64,000 nucleotides of DNA. It comes from Chlorogloea sp. CCALA 695 (GTDB lineage Bacteria > Cyanobacteriota > Cyanobacteriia > Cyanobacteriales > Chroococcidiopsidaceae). Each line of letters begins with the position of its first letter. Positions within the stretch are counted from its first letter, which is position 1. Where the stretch lies: NCBI RefSeq assembly GCF_003003885.1, contig NZ_PVWN01000002.1, forward strand, positions 124,001 to 188,000, in the 5' to 3' direction. Shown here piece by piece: positions 1 through 8,009 of the stretch. The notes beneath the pieces were generated by a model that worked only from the letters and a program-made list of their open reading frames with translations, did not search any database and had not been told where the DNA came from. The translations under genes and the position numbers were made by a program.

Positions 1-679
1 CACCATCAATGCTGCTAGTTTGGGCTGCCGCCATTAGACCATCTACTACATCACCAACATAAATCCAATCTACTGGACGCTGACCACTGCTCAATTTTGG
101 CGCTTCACCTCGCAATAGAGAAAGCGTCACGTAGGGAATTAGCTTATTTAGATCCTTTTGCGCGGGGCCATACACCATAAATAGTCTCGCTCCAACTACC
201 GGAACTTGATAAAGCTGATGAAACATTCGCGCATAGACGCTTGCAGACCATTTAGCCGCCGCGTAAGGCGACGAAGCAATAGGTAGTTCCCCTAATTCTG
301 GTTCTTCGAGGGAGCCTGCCAAAACTAGCCGCCGACACCCCTGATCGGCAACTATAGTCAGCAAATTGACCGTACTAATCAAATTGCTATGCAAGGTCGG
401 GAGTACAGCTTTGAGGCTGCGATCGCCAGAGACATAACTTGCCAAGTGAAAAATCACATCGGGCTTGAGCGCCGTTAAGATTCGCTGCATATCTGCTAAA
501 TTTGCCCCGTCTCCCTGCCACCAACGCAAGGCATTGCTATCAGGCTGTTCGCTGCGAGAAATTCCGTGAACCTCAGCGCCAGTGCTATGCAGCCGAGCGC
601 ACAAATGCTCCCCAATGAAGCCACTGGCTCCTGTCACTAAAACTGTTTGACCTGCTAATGACTCCGAAGAATATTGCAT
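1..679 (-). CDS. NAD-dependent epimerase/dehydratase (extended SDR), 3' end cut off
   Basis: This reading frame runs off the left edge, so only the N-terminal 226 residues are visible, starting at the ATG at 679. The N-terminus has the Rossmann motif GASGFIG (about residues 16-22), and further on the catalytic pair of extended SDRs appears as YAAAK, preceded by a Ser-rich turn (GSLEEP and SSPY). These are hallmarks of nucleotide-sugar epimerases and dehydratases such as GalE or GDP-mannose dehydratase relatives. The substrate cannot be named. It is likely cytoplasmic and used in surface polysaccharide synthesis. The ictB gene lies 89 bp upstream on the same strand, so cotranscription is possible. 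The family call is firm and the substrate is unknown. Confidence 0.85.
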   Translation of the reverse strand, partial: MQYSSESLAGQTVLVTGASGFIGEHLCARLHSTGAEVHGISRSEQPDSNALRWWQGDGANLADMQRILTALKPDVIFHLASYVSGDRSLKAVLPTLHSNLISTVNLLTIVADQGCRRLVLAGSLEEPELGELPIASSPYAAAKWSASVYARMFHQLYQVPVVGARLFMVYGPAQKDLNKLIPYVTLSLLRGEAPKLSSGQRPVDWIYVGDVVDGLMAAAQTSSIDG

Positions 680-768
680 ACAAAATACACCGAGGTAGAA
701 AAACAAAGGGAAAATGAAAGTGCTACTGTAACTGACTTAGTAAATACGTTAGTTGGTCTCTTTAAAAC

Positions 769-2151
769 CTACGACTTTAGAGGTAATTGTCCCGGTGGAT
801 TAGAGTAATAGCTGGCAATTAAAGCCACCATTAACCACCAAACTGTATTAATTTCAGGACGATACCAAACCGTGTCTACGGCTCCATGAGCCAGCATACC
901 GACAATAACTGCCGTCGCCCCAATTAACCAAAAACCTTCACGACTTCTTGTTTCCCGCAGCTTCATTAGTTGCACCCAGCCTTGATTTAAGGTGACAACT
1001 AATAACCACAGGAAACACGCCAAACCAACAAAACCTGTTTCTACAGCAATTTCTAGCAGCACAGAGTAAGCACTTAAAGCCGTGAACCGGGGGCGCTGGT
1101 AGAGAGGATAAATTTTATTAAAAGCATTATTACCAGGGCCAATACCCAAAAACGGGCGATCGCGGATCATCTCTATTACTGCCGCCCAAACATTTTGGCG
1201 GAAATTATTACTACTGTCGCCTCTACCCGCAAAAATAGTTAAAAGGCGATCGCGCAACGATTCACTCAAGACTATTGCCGCTAATAATAAAATAGCCAAA
1301 CTACCAATAAAAATTGCGATCGCCCATTTGCGCCAAAAACTCGGCAAGTATTGCGCCCACCACTGGCGCAGCAAAAATACCACCGCTACCATTGCTACTA
1401 CCGTCGCAATCCAACCGCCACGACTACCAGTAAAAGCCAAACAAGCAGCATTGACTAAAAACATAGTTAACGCTAAAGCTTTTGCCGTCCACCTCTGCCA
1501 CGCAAATATCGCCACAAAACTTAGAATCAAGGCGGGTAACAAGTACCCCGCCAGTAAATTAGGATTGCCTAAATAACTATAAACTCGCGTTGCCGTTGCT
1601 TGGGCTGAATTAGGATCGTTCCAAGTTGCTAGAGGTTCTACTTTATCGAACCATTGCTGCACCCCATAGACGCTGACAATTAGGGCAACATGGAGGTATA
1701 CGCCAATTACGAAACTTCGTAGCCGAGGAAATCGCAGCACCCGCGCTGACAACGCAAATAGCAATAAATAAGAAGTTAGCTTCATTAGCCCCGCAAAAGC
1801 GTCAGCCTTGACGGGGGATAAAGCCGTTGCCACCGTAGCAATTGCCCAATATAGCAAAACTAACCAATGAATTGGGGTAACTTTGGTTTTGGCATCGTCT
1901 GCCACAGTTAGCAGTATCCAAAAACTACCACAGGCAAGCAGCAACACTTTGACTAAATCGTTAGATACAAAAGGCGCTAGTCCAAATACTAAGCTAACTA
2001 ATAAAGCCGCCAATGGTTCTGACCATTGCATCAACCAGCTACTTTGTCGCCAGTTGCGTAGTAGTCCGACTGGGCGGTGCAGGTAGCTGGCGTTTTGCCA
2101 CTGTTGCAGGGGCAGGTTACGGAGGGTAAATTGTTGCCAAATTAAATTCAT
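769..2151 (-). CDS. ictB: IctB-family membrane protein (O-antigen ligase/Wzy_C domain)
   Basis: This 460-residue polytopic membrane protein begins MNLIWQQFTL and contains about ten hydrophobic segments from residue 45 to the C-terminus. A large loop near residues 305-360 carries GRGDSSNNFR and PFLGIGPGNNAFN, typical of the Wzy_C/O-antigen ligase superfamily. Length and N-terminus match cyanobacterial IctB. IctB was first described as a bicarbonate transporter; its family membership instead suggests a glycan ligase or a role around inorganic carbon uptake, so the function remains debated. The upstream neighbour in the direction of transcription is a histidine-kinase-like gene and the downstream one an SDR epimerase. 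The epimerase context mildly favours a polysaccharide role. Confidence 0.85.
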   Translation of the reverse strand: MNLIWQQFTLRNLPLQQWQNASYLHRPVGLLRNWRQSSWLMQWSEPLAALLVSLVFGLAPFVSNDLVKVLLLACGSFWILLTVADDAKTKVTPIHWLVLLYWAIATVATALSPVKADAFAGLMKLTSYLLLFALSARVLRFPRLRSFVIGVYLHVALIVSVYGVQQWFDKVEPLATWNDPNSAQATATRVYSYLGNPNLLAGYLLPALILSFVAIFAWQRWTAKALALTMFLVNAACLAFTGSRGGWIATVVAMVAVVFLLRQWWAQYLPSFWRKWAIAIFIGSLAILLLAAIVLSESLRDRLLTIFAGRGDSSNNFRQNVWAAVIEMIRDRPFLGIGPGNNAFNKIYPLYQRPRFTALSAYSVLLEIAVETGFVGLACFLWLLVVTLNQGWVQLMKLRETRSREGFWLIGATAVIVGMLAHGAVDTVWYRPEINTVWWLMVALIASYYSNPPGQLPLKS

Positions 2152-2247
2152 AGGATAAAAAGCTGGGATTAAACCAAAAGGGCAGGGTATTTAATTTACG
2201 CCCAACCAAAGAGGTTAGTGCTGAAGCTTATTATCCATAATTTCTAG

Positions 2248-3858
2248 CTAAGAATTATTTTTTAGTTTCTCCAAGTTAGGTAGACTCAATAAATAACGAT
2301 AGCCAGAGTCTGGGATCAATTCAATCGATATTTCCCCACCATGCAATTGCGCCAAATAACAACTAAGAGAAAGGCGCAGTTCGCCAAGAGAGTACAATTG
2401 TTTGAAAATTTGCCGATTACTTTGGGCTATCTCCTCCGCTTCTATACTATTATCGTTGTCTATTGAGCTATAGGCATCGTTCGGTACAGCCACTTCATCC
2501 TCTGACGGTGGCAATAAGTTTGTGTTACTTTGATCGCCATCTACTTCAGCATCTTCTTCTTGCAAAAGTTGAGACTTATTAAGGGCTGGCAACTTAGTAA
2601 ATAAAGGTTCCATATCCGTCAAACCATCTCCTAGCCAAGGATGAGAAACTGAGACGGCAATTTTTCTACTATCGGTCGAACTAAAAACATGAACGCGAAT
2701 ATTACTGCCAGTGCTGGTAGATTGAATAACGCTAAAGAGTAAGTGATACAACAGTTGCCGAACTTTTTCTTTATCTATAACCCAAGTACGAGTGCGATCG
2801 CGTTCTATAGATAAACGAATTTGTTGTTCTTTGCGTTTTGCCCCCGCTTCTAAGCTGTGTGTTACTTGCTGACACAGCATTTCAATATCTACTGTGGCTA
2901 GATCGAGGTCTTCAATTTTGCTAGTTATTTCTCCTAGTTCAGAAATTTCGTTGACTAGCGATAGTAAGTAGCGGCCGCTTTTTTGAATAATCTCTAAATA
3001 TTCCTTTTGTTTGCTCATCAGGGGGCCATAAATTTCCCGACTCAATACTGTCGCCATTCCGAGTATGGATGTTAGAGGCGTGCGGAGTTCTTGAATTAGC
3101 TGCTCTAATAGTTCAAGTTTGACGTTTAAAGTTTCGGTAACAAAATCTCCCGGACAAAATTGTTGTGCTGGCGTAGCTAAAGAATCCTGGGGTTTGTCGG
3201 CTTTTACTTTGTCTAAAATTGATTTTGTTAGGGTTTGATCGTAGAGGGGTTGAGATGAATTACCCGGATACTTTTTTAAGGTTTCTGGTTCTGATTTGCG
3301 ATCACTTAACCATTGACGCTCAAACTCGCTCATACTCCAACGGGCAATAATTTCTAAACTTTGAATGTCTTTAGGGGTGAACGTGCGCGGCGACTGCTCC
3401 ATAATCGAAATCGCCCCTAAGCAGTTGCCTTGAGCATCAATTAGAGGTACTCCCAAGTAAGCACGAATGCCGTATTGCACCAACATTTTGCGGGCATAAT
3501 CTGGAGATAAAAGCGTGTCGTTAATCGCTAAAACTTGATGACTCTCTACTACAATGTTGCAGAAAGATTCGGCTCGTGGTAGCTGGCGCTCTTGAGCAAT
3601 TTTATTCATCAATCCCAGCCGCGATAAACCTACGGCAGATTTGAATAAGTGACAGTGGCGATCCACAAATCCTAATATACAAATCGGGGCATCCAGCAAC
3701 TCCGCCGCCGTTTGAATGGCTTCTTCAAAAACGGGGATAGTTTGAGCTTCGAGCAATCCAAACTCTGACAAGGCTTTGAGCCTTTGTTTTTCCCGACACG
3801 CGATCGTACTTACCGATTTGACTAATCGACCAACTAGCCTATTTCCAGGTTCTACCAT
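2248..3858 (-). CDS. GAF-domain histidine-kinase-like protein lacking the phospho-acceptor His
   Basis: A 536-residue protein. A GAF domain occupies about residues 38-180, including FCNIVVESHQVLAINDT and YLGVPLIDAQGNCLGAIS. A DHp-like segment follows near 245-295, where the usual H-E-L-R-T-P-L reads Q-E-L-R-T-P-L (Gln at about 257). The C-terminal part resembles a HATPase_c domain but its N-box Asn is not visible (LLYHLLFSVIQST), the G1 box is replaced by SHPWLGDGL, and an acidic insert sits near 430-480. It looks like a pseudokinase or sensory scaffold rather than an active His kinase. ATG at 3858 was preferred to the GTG one codon upstream. No response regulator is adjacent. Confidence 0.8.
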   Translation of the reverse strand: MVEPGNRLVGRLVKSVSTIACREKQRLKALSEFGLLEAQTIPVFEEAIQTAAELLDAPICILGFVDRHCHLFKSAVGLSRLGLMNKIAQERQLPRAESFCNIVVESHQVLAINDTLLSPDYARKMLVQYGIRAYLGVPLIDAQGNCLGAISIMEQSPRTFTPKDIQSLEIIARWSMSEFERQWLSDRKSEPETLKKYPGNSSQPLYDQTLTKSILDKVKADKPQDSLATPAQQFCPGDFVTETLNVKLELLEQLIQELRTPLTSILGMATVLSREIYGPLMSKQKEYLEIIQKSGRYLLSLVNEISELGEITSKIEDLDLATVDIEMLCQQVTHSLEAGAKRKEQQIRLSIERDRTRTWVIDKEKVRQLLYHLLFSVIQSTSTGSNIRVHVFSSTDSRKIAVSVSHPWLGDGLTDMEPLFTKLPALNKSQLLQEEDAEVDGDQSNTNLLPPSEDEVAVPNDAYSSIDNDNSIEAEEIAQSNRQIFKQLYSLGELRLSLSCYLAQLHGGEISIELIPDSGYRYLLSLPNLEKLKNNS

Positions 3859-3861
3859 CAC

Positions 3862-4261
3862 TTATTCCTACCTCGACCCCTGCCGAACAATGTGTATTCG
3901 AGCTTGACTCATCTTTGTAGCCAATCTATTGTTCTTAGGATTCCCTAAATACAGTCAAGATCAACACTACTTAGATAAATTATGCAAATTTTATTGCTCT
4001 GGAGCCAAATTCTTACTTTTTGCAGGCTGAAAAATGCTACTTGTATCATCTTTGGTTAGCCTAGTTGCGGGTGGTAGCTCTATAGGTTAAAGGCTAATGT
4101 GAATTACCTAAGAGGTTTATTGATAGTCAAAGGCAAATATTCCACCTGTAGACCGATGAAATTTAGGTATAAAAAAGCAAGACTTGTAATGTTAGCAAAA
4201 ATAGTTATATAACTTCTGTATTTGCGCTAACTTTGTTCACATCGCAACACGGAGGAAAAAA
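3862..4261. other. 400-bp intergenic region between divergent genes
   Basis: This gap separates the kinase-like gene (minus) from the stress-protein gene (plus) and should carry both promoters. It is AT-rich. A GGAGG ribosome binding site lies 7-8 bases before the stress-protein ATG. I see no RNA gene, no coding frame worth calling and no clear operator. Confidence 0.5.
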
Positions 4262-4945
4262 ATGGCATTAGGTTTAAACAAACGGGCAGTAGGTGTATTT
4301 AGCACTCGCTCTGAAGCAGAACACGCGCTTCACGAATTAAATAATTCGGGTTTTCCGATGAACAAAATCTCGGTTATTGCCAAAGACGATAACCAAGACA
4401 ATATTGAAGGAGTTGATGTTCAAGACAAAGTAGGCAACAAAGCCGATGAAGGAGCTAGTACTGGAGCGCTGACAGGTGGAGTGTTAGGTGGTGCTACAGG
4501 CTTACTTGTCGGCTTAGGAGCTTTAGCAATTCCTGGTGTGGGCCCGATTGTATTAGCTGGTGAAATAGCAACAGCGCTCGCTACAACCTTAGCTGGTGGA
4601 GCTATTGGCGCGGCGGCGGGTGGTTTAATTGGGGCTTTAGTTGGCTTAGGAATTCCTGAAGAAAGAGCTAAGACCTATAATGATCGCGTGTCTAGAGGTC
4701 ATTACTTAGTAATGGTAGACGGTAACGAGGCGGAAATTGCTAGAGCCGAAGCAGTTTTGACAGGTAGAGGAATTGAAGACTTTGGCATCTATGATATACC
4801 AGGCAGTACAACGGCGGTTCCTACAGCAACAGGTTATGCACCAGAGACATTAAATACCACTTCTACTACGGACGTAGTTAGTGATCGCACCGCTACGACA
4901 GGCGATCCTAGAGTAGTAATTGTTGATCGTCGCGAAGAAATTTAG
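4262..4945 (+). CDS. General stress protein, YflT/GsiB-17M-like with Gly/Ala-rich membrane-type core
   Basis: A 227-residue protein. The N-terminus (about residues 8-45, RAVGVFSTRSEAEHALHEL) matches the heat-induced stress protein YflT domain. The middle (about 65-135) is very rich in Gly and Ala and hydrophobic, like a glycine-zipper membrane segment. The segment after it (GHYLVMVDGNEAEIARAEAVL) forms a second ferredoxin-like half, and the Thr-rich C-terminal tail is low complexity. Such proteins are common and stress-induced in cyanobacteria; molecular function is unknown. The next gene, a BON lipoprotein, lies 114 bp downstream in the same direction, suggesting a joint envelope or osmotic stress response. 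Confidence 0.8.
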   Translation: MALGLNKRAVGVFSTRSEAEHALHELNNSGFPMNKISVIAKDDNQDNIEGVDVQDKVGNKADEGASTGALTGGVLGGATGLLVGLGALAIPGVGPIVLAGEIATALATTLAGGAIGAAAGGLIGALVGLGIPEERAKTYNDRVSRGHYLVMVDGNEAEIARAEAVLTGRGIEDFGIYDIPGSTTAVPTATGYAPETLNTTSTTDVVSDRTATTGDPRVVIVDRREEI

Positions 4946-5059
4946 TTACAACAATATATTTTCCCCCTTTTTAAGGGTTTCAAGGGGGGAGCGTTCGGCT
5001 AAAACAATTACCCTAAGCGATCGCTCACCAAGCAAATAAAAAAAAGTTACGAGGCAAAA

Positions 5060-5524
5060 ATGAAAAAATTTATTCCTTTGATAATTGGCAGCTTTTTAAT
5101 TGTCAGCACAGTTGGTTGTCAAGACACTGCCAAAACCAGCACTGACGCACCTAATAATGCCGGAGAAACTGTTGCAGCCCCAAAAACGGACGATGCTGCC
5201 CAAGTTCAAAATGATGCCACTAGCGAAGTTCGTAGAGAGCAGCTAAATTCTGATATCAGAGCGCGAGAACAGCGCAACAATGCGAGTGGTGGCGATGCTG
5301 ATAGAGCCGAAGGAGACTTGCAAAGCGAAGTGCGTAGTAAGTTAGAGGCAAACCTTCCTGCAAGTCAGTTAGGGGTTGAAGCAGAAGACGGTGTAGTAAC
5401 TGTAAGTGGTACTGTTCCCACCGATGAACAGCTACAAAAAGTTGAACCTTTGGCAAAAGAAATCAAAGGAGTAACTAGCGTCAAAGTTAATGTTCAAGTT
5501 AAGCCTGCAAAACCTAGTAATTAA
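5060..5524 (+). CDS. BON-domain lipoprotein
   Basis: A 154-residue protein with an N-terminal lipoprotein signal (MKKFIPLIIGSFLIVSTVGC, Cys20 as the lipidated residue). A low-complexity linker (20-95) is followed by a BON domain at about residues 95-150 (VRSKLEANLPASQLGVEAEDGVVTVSG). BON domains are found in OsmY and related proteins and bind membranes or phospholipids. It probably sits at the periplasmic face of a membrane. It follows the YflT-like stress gene and ends in a good hairpin terminator. The first two thirds are likely disordered. Confidence 0.85.
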   Translation: MKKFIPLIIGSFLIVSTVGCQDTAKTSTDAPNNAGETVAAPKTDDAAQVQNDATSEVRREQLNSDIRAREQRNNASGGDADRAEGDLQSEVRSKLEANLPASQLGVEAEDGVVTVSGTVPTDEQLQKVEPLAKEIKGVTSVKVNVQVKPAKPSN

Positions 5525-5538
5525 TTAGGCAAAGATTA

Positions 5539-5571
5539 AAAACAAAGGGGTATTCCTTGCCCCTTTGTTTT
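5539..5571 (+). terminator. Intrinsic terminator of the BON lipoprotein gene
   Basis: A 12-bp perfect stem (AAAACAAAGGGG / CCCCTTTGTTTT) with a 9-nt loop begins 15 bp after the stop codon and ends in a T run. This is a textbook rho-independent terminator. Confidence 0.8.
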
Positions 5572-5618
5572 GGTTAATTTTTTCAATCGCCTAAGTCCAA
5601 GATTGTTAAAATTTCAAA

Positions 5619-5642
5619 GGAGGAGAAATTATTTTCTCCTCC
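5619..5642 (-). terminator. Hairpin downstream of the first dps gene
   Basis: A 10-bp stem (GGAGGAGAAA / TTTCTCCTCC) with a 4-nt loop lies 30 bp past the dps stop on the minus strand. The T-tract after it on that strand is short and interrupted, so it could also act on the plus-strand transcript. Confidence 0.5.
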
Positions 5643-5671
5643 TGTATGCGATCGCTTATTTCAGAGCAAAT

Positions 5672-6217
5672 CTAGTTAGAGTGTGCTTCTACAGGAACTT
5701 TGTTCGCACCAGGCTTGTTACCATCAGCAGTAAGACTTTCACCCTCAATGAATGAGCGCAGCATCCAAGCCATTTCTTCATGCTGTTCCATCAATCCAGT
5801 TAGAAAGTCGGCTGTACCTTGGTCGCCCAATTCTTCGCCAGCTTGATCTACGTGTTCGCGCAAGTTGCGGATAATTTCCTCATGGTCGTCTACCAACTGC
5901 GATACCATCTCTGTAGCTAGAGGAATATTGTCTGATTGCTCTTTGATAGAACCATATTCAAGAAATCCTGCGGCTGTACCTACAGGGAAAAACCCTAAAG
6001 TGCGGACACGCTCAGCTAGGGAATCTATGTTAATCGTCAAAGCTTTGTAGTGTTCTTCCCATAACTGGTGCAAAGAACGAAATTGAGGGCCAACTACATC
6101 CCAATGAAATTTTTTTGTCTTAATTAATAGCAGATAAGCGTTTGCCAAGTCACTGTTTAACAGTTTACTTACACCCGCTCTTTGTTCTTCCGATAGACCA
6201 ATGTTGATTTTACGCAT
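5672..6217 (-). CDS. dps: Dps family DNA-binding ferritin-like protein
   Basis: A 181-residue four-helix protein with the Dps signature: KKFHWDVVGPQFRSLHQLWEEHY (ferroxidase His and Asp/Glu ligands, about residues 35-57) and the D-x-x-A-E-R helix DSLAERVRTLG. Dps dodecamers oxidise ferrous iron with hydrogen peroxide and store it, protecting DNA. It is one of two dps genes in this 2-kb stretch, related to but clearly distinct from the one at 7039, with a longer C-terminal tail. A regulator gene and a heptamer repeat lie upstream. Confidence 0.93.
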   Translation of the reverse strand: MRKINIGLSEEQRAGVSKLLNSDLANAYLLLIKTKKFHWDVVGPQFRSLHQLWEEHYKALTINIDSLAERVRTLGFFPVGTAAGFLEYGSIKEQSDNIPLATEMVSQLVDDHEEIIRNLREHVDQAGEELGDQGTADFLTGLMEQHEEMAWMLRSFIEGESLTADGNKPGANKVPVEAHSN

Positions 6218-6308
6218 TATTTATTTTACATTTTGCTTCATTACTTAGTGGAACAAATCTATACATAAAAGAACATCAGCCAAAGGGCTGATCGTATCAT
6301 TTAACTAA

Positions 6309-6375
6309 TTGGTAATGGGTAATGGGTAATGGGTAATGGGTAATGGGTAATTGGTAATGGGTAATTGGTAATTGG
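6309..6375. repeat. Heptanucleotide short tandem repeat, TGGGTAA/TTGGTAA
   Basis: Nine full 7-bp units plus four bases: five consecutive TGGGTAA copies flanked by TTGGTAA variants. This is the short tandemly repeated repetitive sequence type known from cyanobacteria. It ends two bases before the stop codon side of the XRE gene and lies in the dps promoter region. Confidence 0.95.
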
Positions 6376-6376
6376 A

Positions 6377-7024
6377 TTATTCAATCAAGCTAACTTTGGC
6401 GCGGTATAGGAGCTTATCGCCTTGAATGTAACCAGTGTAGCGGACTATAACTAAGTCTCCTGGTTGAGCATTTCCTTTGAGAAGTTGGTGCAGTTGCTCG
6501 TTGTAAGGTAATTTTGACCCTACAGGCGCGATTTGTTCTATTCCCCATTGCTGTAATAATTGCTCTAACGGGCGCATTAAGGGCAGTAATTTTGTGGCGC
6601 TGATTTCGGGGTTTTGTTGGACTTTAAACGCGAAAGTCGGCAATTGCAACAAGCAAGATTCCAATACTTGTAAGCTTGATAGTTGAAACTCTTGCAATAA
6701 TGTTTGTCTTTGTTGTGCCAATTGGTGTTGTAGTCTTTGATACTCTTGCTTTAAAGTATCAATAGTTTTATCGTCAGTCTGTGGTGGTGCTGGAGCGAGA
6801 TTTGAAAATGTTTTCACAAGAACATTTATCGGTACTTGCAGCAATTGAGCCAGCTTAATTACGTTTTCTACACGCATTTGGGCTATTTCTCCTTGTCGCA
6901 ACCGCCTAATTTGCCTTGGGGAAACTCCCGCCGTACTAGCTAAAGCTTTAAAACTGACGATACCAACTCGTTGCATTAGCGATCGCAACGAGTTGGTATA
7001 ATTTGACTCAAATGACTGGGACAT
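6377..7024 (-). CDS. XRE-family helix-turn-helix regulator with coiled-coil region
   Basis: A 215-residue protein from ATG 7024. An HTH of the Cro/C1 type occupies about residues 12-65 (FKALASTAGVSPRQIRRLRQGE). A Gln-rich predicted coiled coil follows (about 80-130, YQRLQHQLAQQRQTLLQEFQ), and the C-terminus contains GDLVIVRYTGYIQGDKLLYRAKV, which resembles the GrpE/OB-like end of related cyanobacterial proteins. An in-frame GTG/ATG upstream at 7069 would overlap dps; I chose 7024 because it leaves a 14-bp gap after dps. A 15-bp perfect inverted repeat lies in its first codons. The gene follows one dps and precedes another, so it is a good candidate for their regulator, but this is inference. 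Confidence 0.75.
   Translation of the reverse strand: MSQSFESNYTNSLRSLMQRVGIVSFKALASTAGVSPRQIRRLRQGEIAQMRVENVIKLAQLLQVPINVLVKTFSNLAPAPPQTDDKTIDTLKQEYQRLQHQLAQQRQTLLQEFQLSSLQVLESCLLQLPTFAFKVQQNPEISATKLLPLMRPLEQLLQQWGIEQIAPVGSKLPYNEQLHQLLKGNAQPGDLVIVRYTGYIQGDKLLYRAKVSLIE
6960..6999. promoter_or_regulatory. 15-bp perfect inverted repeat inside the 5' end of the XRE gene
   Basis: The arms ATACCAACTCGTTGC and GCAACGAGTTGGTAT are perfectly complementary around a 10-nt centre. The element spans about codons 9-22 of the XRE gene. It could be an autoregulatory operator or an mRNA stem-loop; an alternative ATG at 6976 falls within its loop. Confidence 0.5.
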
Positions 7025-7038
7025 TGCGATCGCCGATT

Positions 7039-7530
7039 CTATTCTTCTAGTAGGCTTCTTAACATCCAAGCATTTTTTTCGTGAATTTGCATTCTTTGCG
7101 TCAATAAATCGGCGGTAGGTTCGTCGCTTACTTGGTCTACAACGGGAAATATAGACCGAGCGGTTCTAACTACAGCTTCTTGACCTTCTACCAATAAACG
7201 AATCATTTCTATAGCTTTGGGAACTCCTGGAGTTTCAGCAATAGAACTTAGTTTTGCATATTCGCTGTAAGTTCCCGGTGCTGGATAGCCTAGCGCTCTA
7301 ATTCTTTCAGCAATTAAATCTACTGCCAAGGCTAACTCTGTATACTGGGTTTCAAACATCAAATGTAAGGTTTGAAACATTGGCCCAGTGACATTCCAAT
7401 GAAAGTTATGAGTTTTGAGATACAGCGAATAGCTATCAGCCAGCATCCGCGATAAACCTTCCGCAATTAGCTTGCGGTTTTCGTCATCTATACCAATATT
7501 GACTGGAAAAACCGAACCTTGAGCTTGCAT
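7039..7530 (-). CDS. dps: Second Dps family protein
   Basis: A 163-residue Dps protein with the canonical [19 protein letters not shown] motif (His ligands, about residues 38-56) and the [13 protein letters not shown] helix. It has a compact length for the family with little C-terminal extension. It should form a ferroxidase-active dodecamer. The XRE gene starts 14 bp after its stop, so the two genes are probably one operon. Sulfiredoxin lies 89 bp upstream on the same strand, giving a hydrogen-peroxide defence block. Confidence 0.94.
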   Translation of the reverse strand: MQAQGSVFPVNIGIDDENRKLIAEGLSRMLADSYSLYLKTHNFHWNVTGPMFQTLHLMFETQYTELALAVDLIAERIRALGYPAPGTYSEYAKLSSIAETPGVPKAIEMIRLLVEGQEAVVRTARSIFPVVDQVSDEPTADLLTQRMQIHEKNAWMLRSLLEE

Positions 7531-7618
7531 AAATTCTCCAATTTAGGTGAAATCTAAATGTAATTCGCGCTTTTTATGGCTTTAATGATTGCCTAAAACA
7601 CGCTAACTGTAAATCTCT

Positions 7619-7882
7619 CTATGCTAGGTGCATTTTTAAGACGGCGCGGGGGGCTTTACGCACTCTCGCTATAATTGTTTCTTTACCCAACTTCTGACAA
7701 GCTTCGTAACGATGACAACCAGAAAAACCGTAGTATTGTCCGTCTACTTCTAATACATCAATGGGTTCAATTTGTCCGATTTCGGCGATAGACTCCATTA
7801 ATGCTGTAACTTTAGCTGGATCGTTGGCTCTCGGTAAAGGTCTATATATCTGCTGTAGCGGAATCTCTTGTACCTTTATCAT
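7619..7882 (-). CDS. srx: Sulfiredoxin
   Basis: An 87-residue protein with the ParB/Srx fold. The motif FSGCHRYEA places the catalytic cysteine at residue 56. Sulfiredoxin uses ATP to reduce the sulfinic form of overoxidised 2-Cys peroxiredoxins. The short length and the C-H-R motif separate it from ParB proteins, which lack the cysteine. It lies directly upstream of a dps-XRE pair on the same strand and is divergent from a SpoIID-like gene, so a peroxide-responsive promoter is expected between them at 7883-8009. Confidence 0.92.
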   Translation of the reverse strand: MIKVQEIPLQQIYRPLPRANDPAKVTALMESIAEIGQIEPIDVLEVDGQYYGFSGCHRYEACQKLGKETIIARVRKAPRAVLKMHLA

Positions 7883-8009
7883 AGTAATGCTACTTTTTTA
7901 TCTTCTTCTATATCGTACTCATTATGACTTCAGTTTGCAACCTTTTGGACAAGATTTAGTCAAAGAGTTAAAGGAAATTGGTAATATATCTGCTTTAAGT
8001 AATATTTAT

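Noticed and set aside
6309-6375. Heptamer array as a CRISPR
   Set aside because: The unit is 7 bp with no spacers, and no cas gene is in the window.
7761-8009. 83-codon extension of the SpoIID-like protein
   Set aside because: It overlaps sulfiredoxin on the other strand, and the signal peptide starts at 8010.
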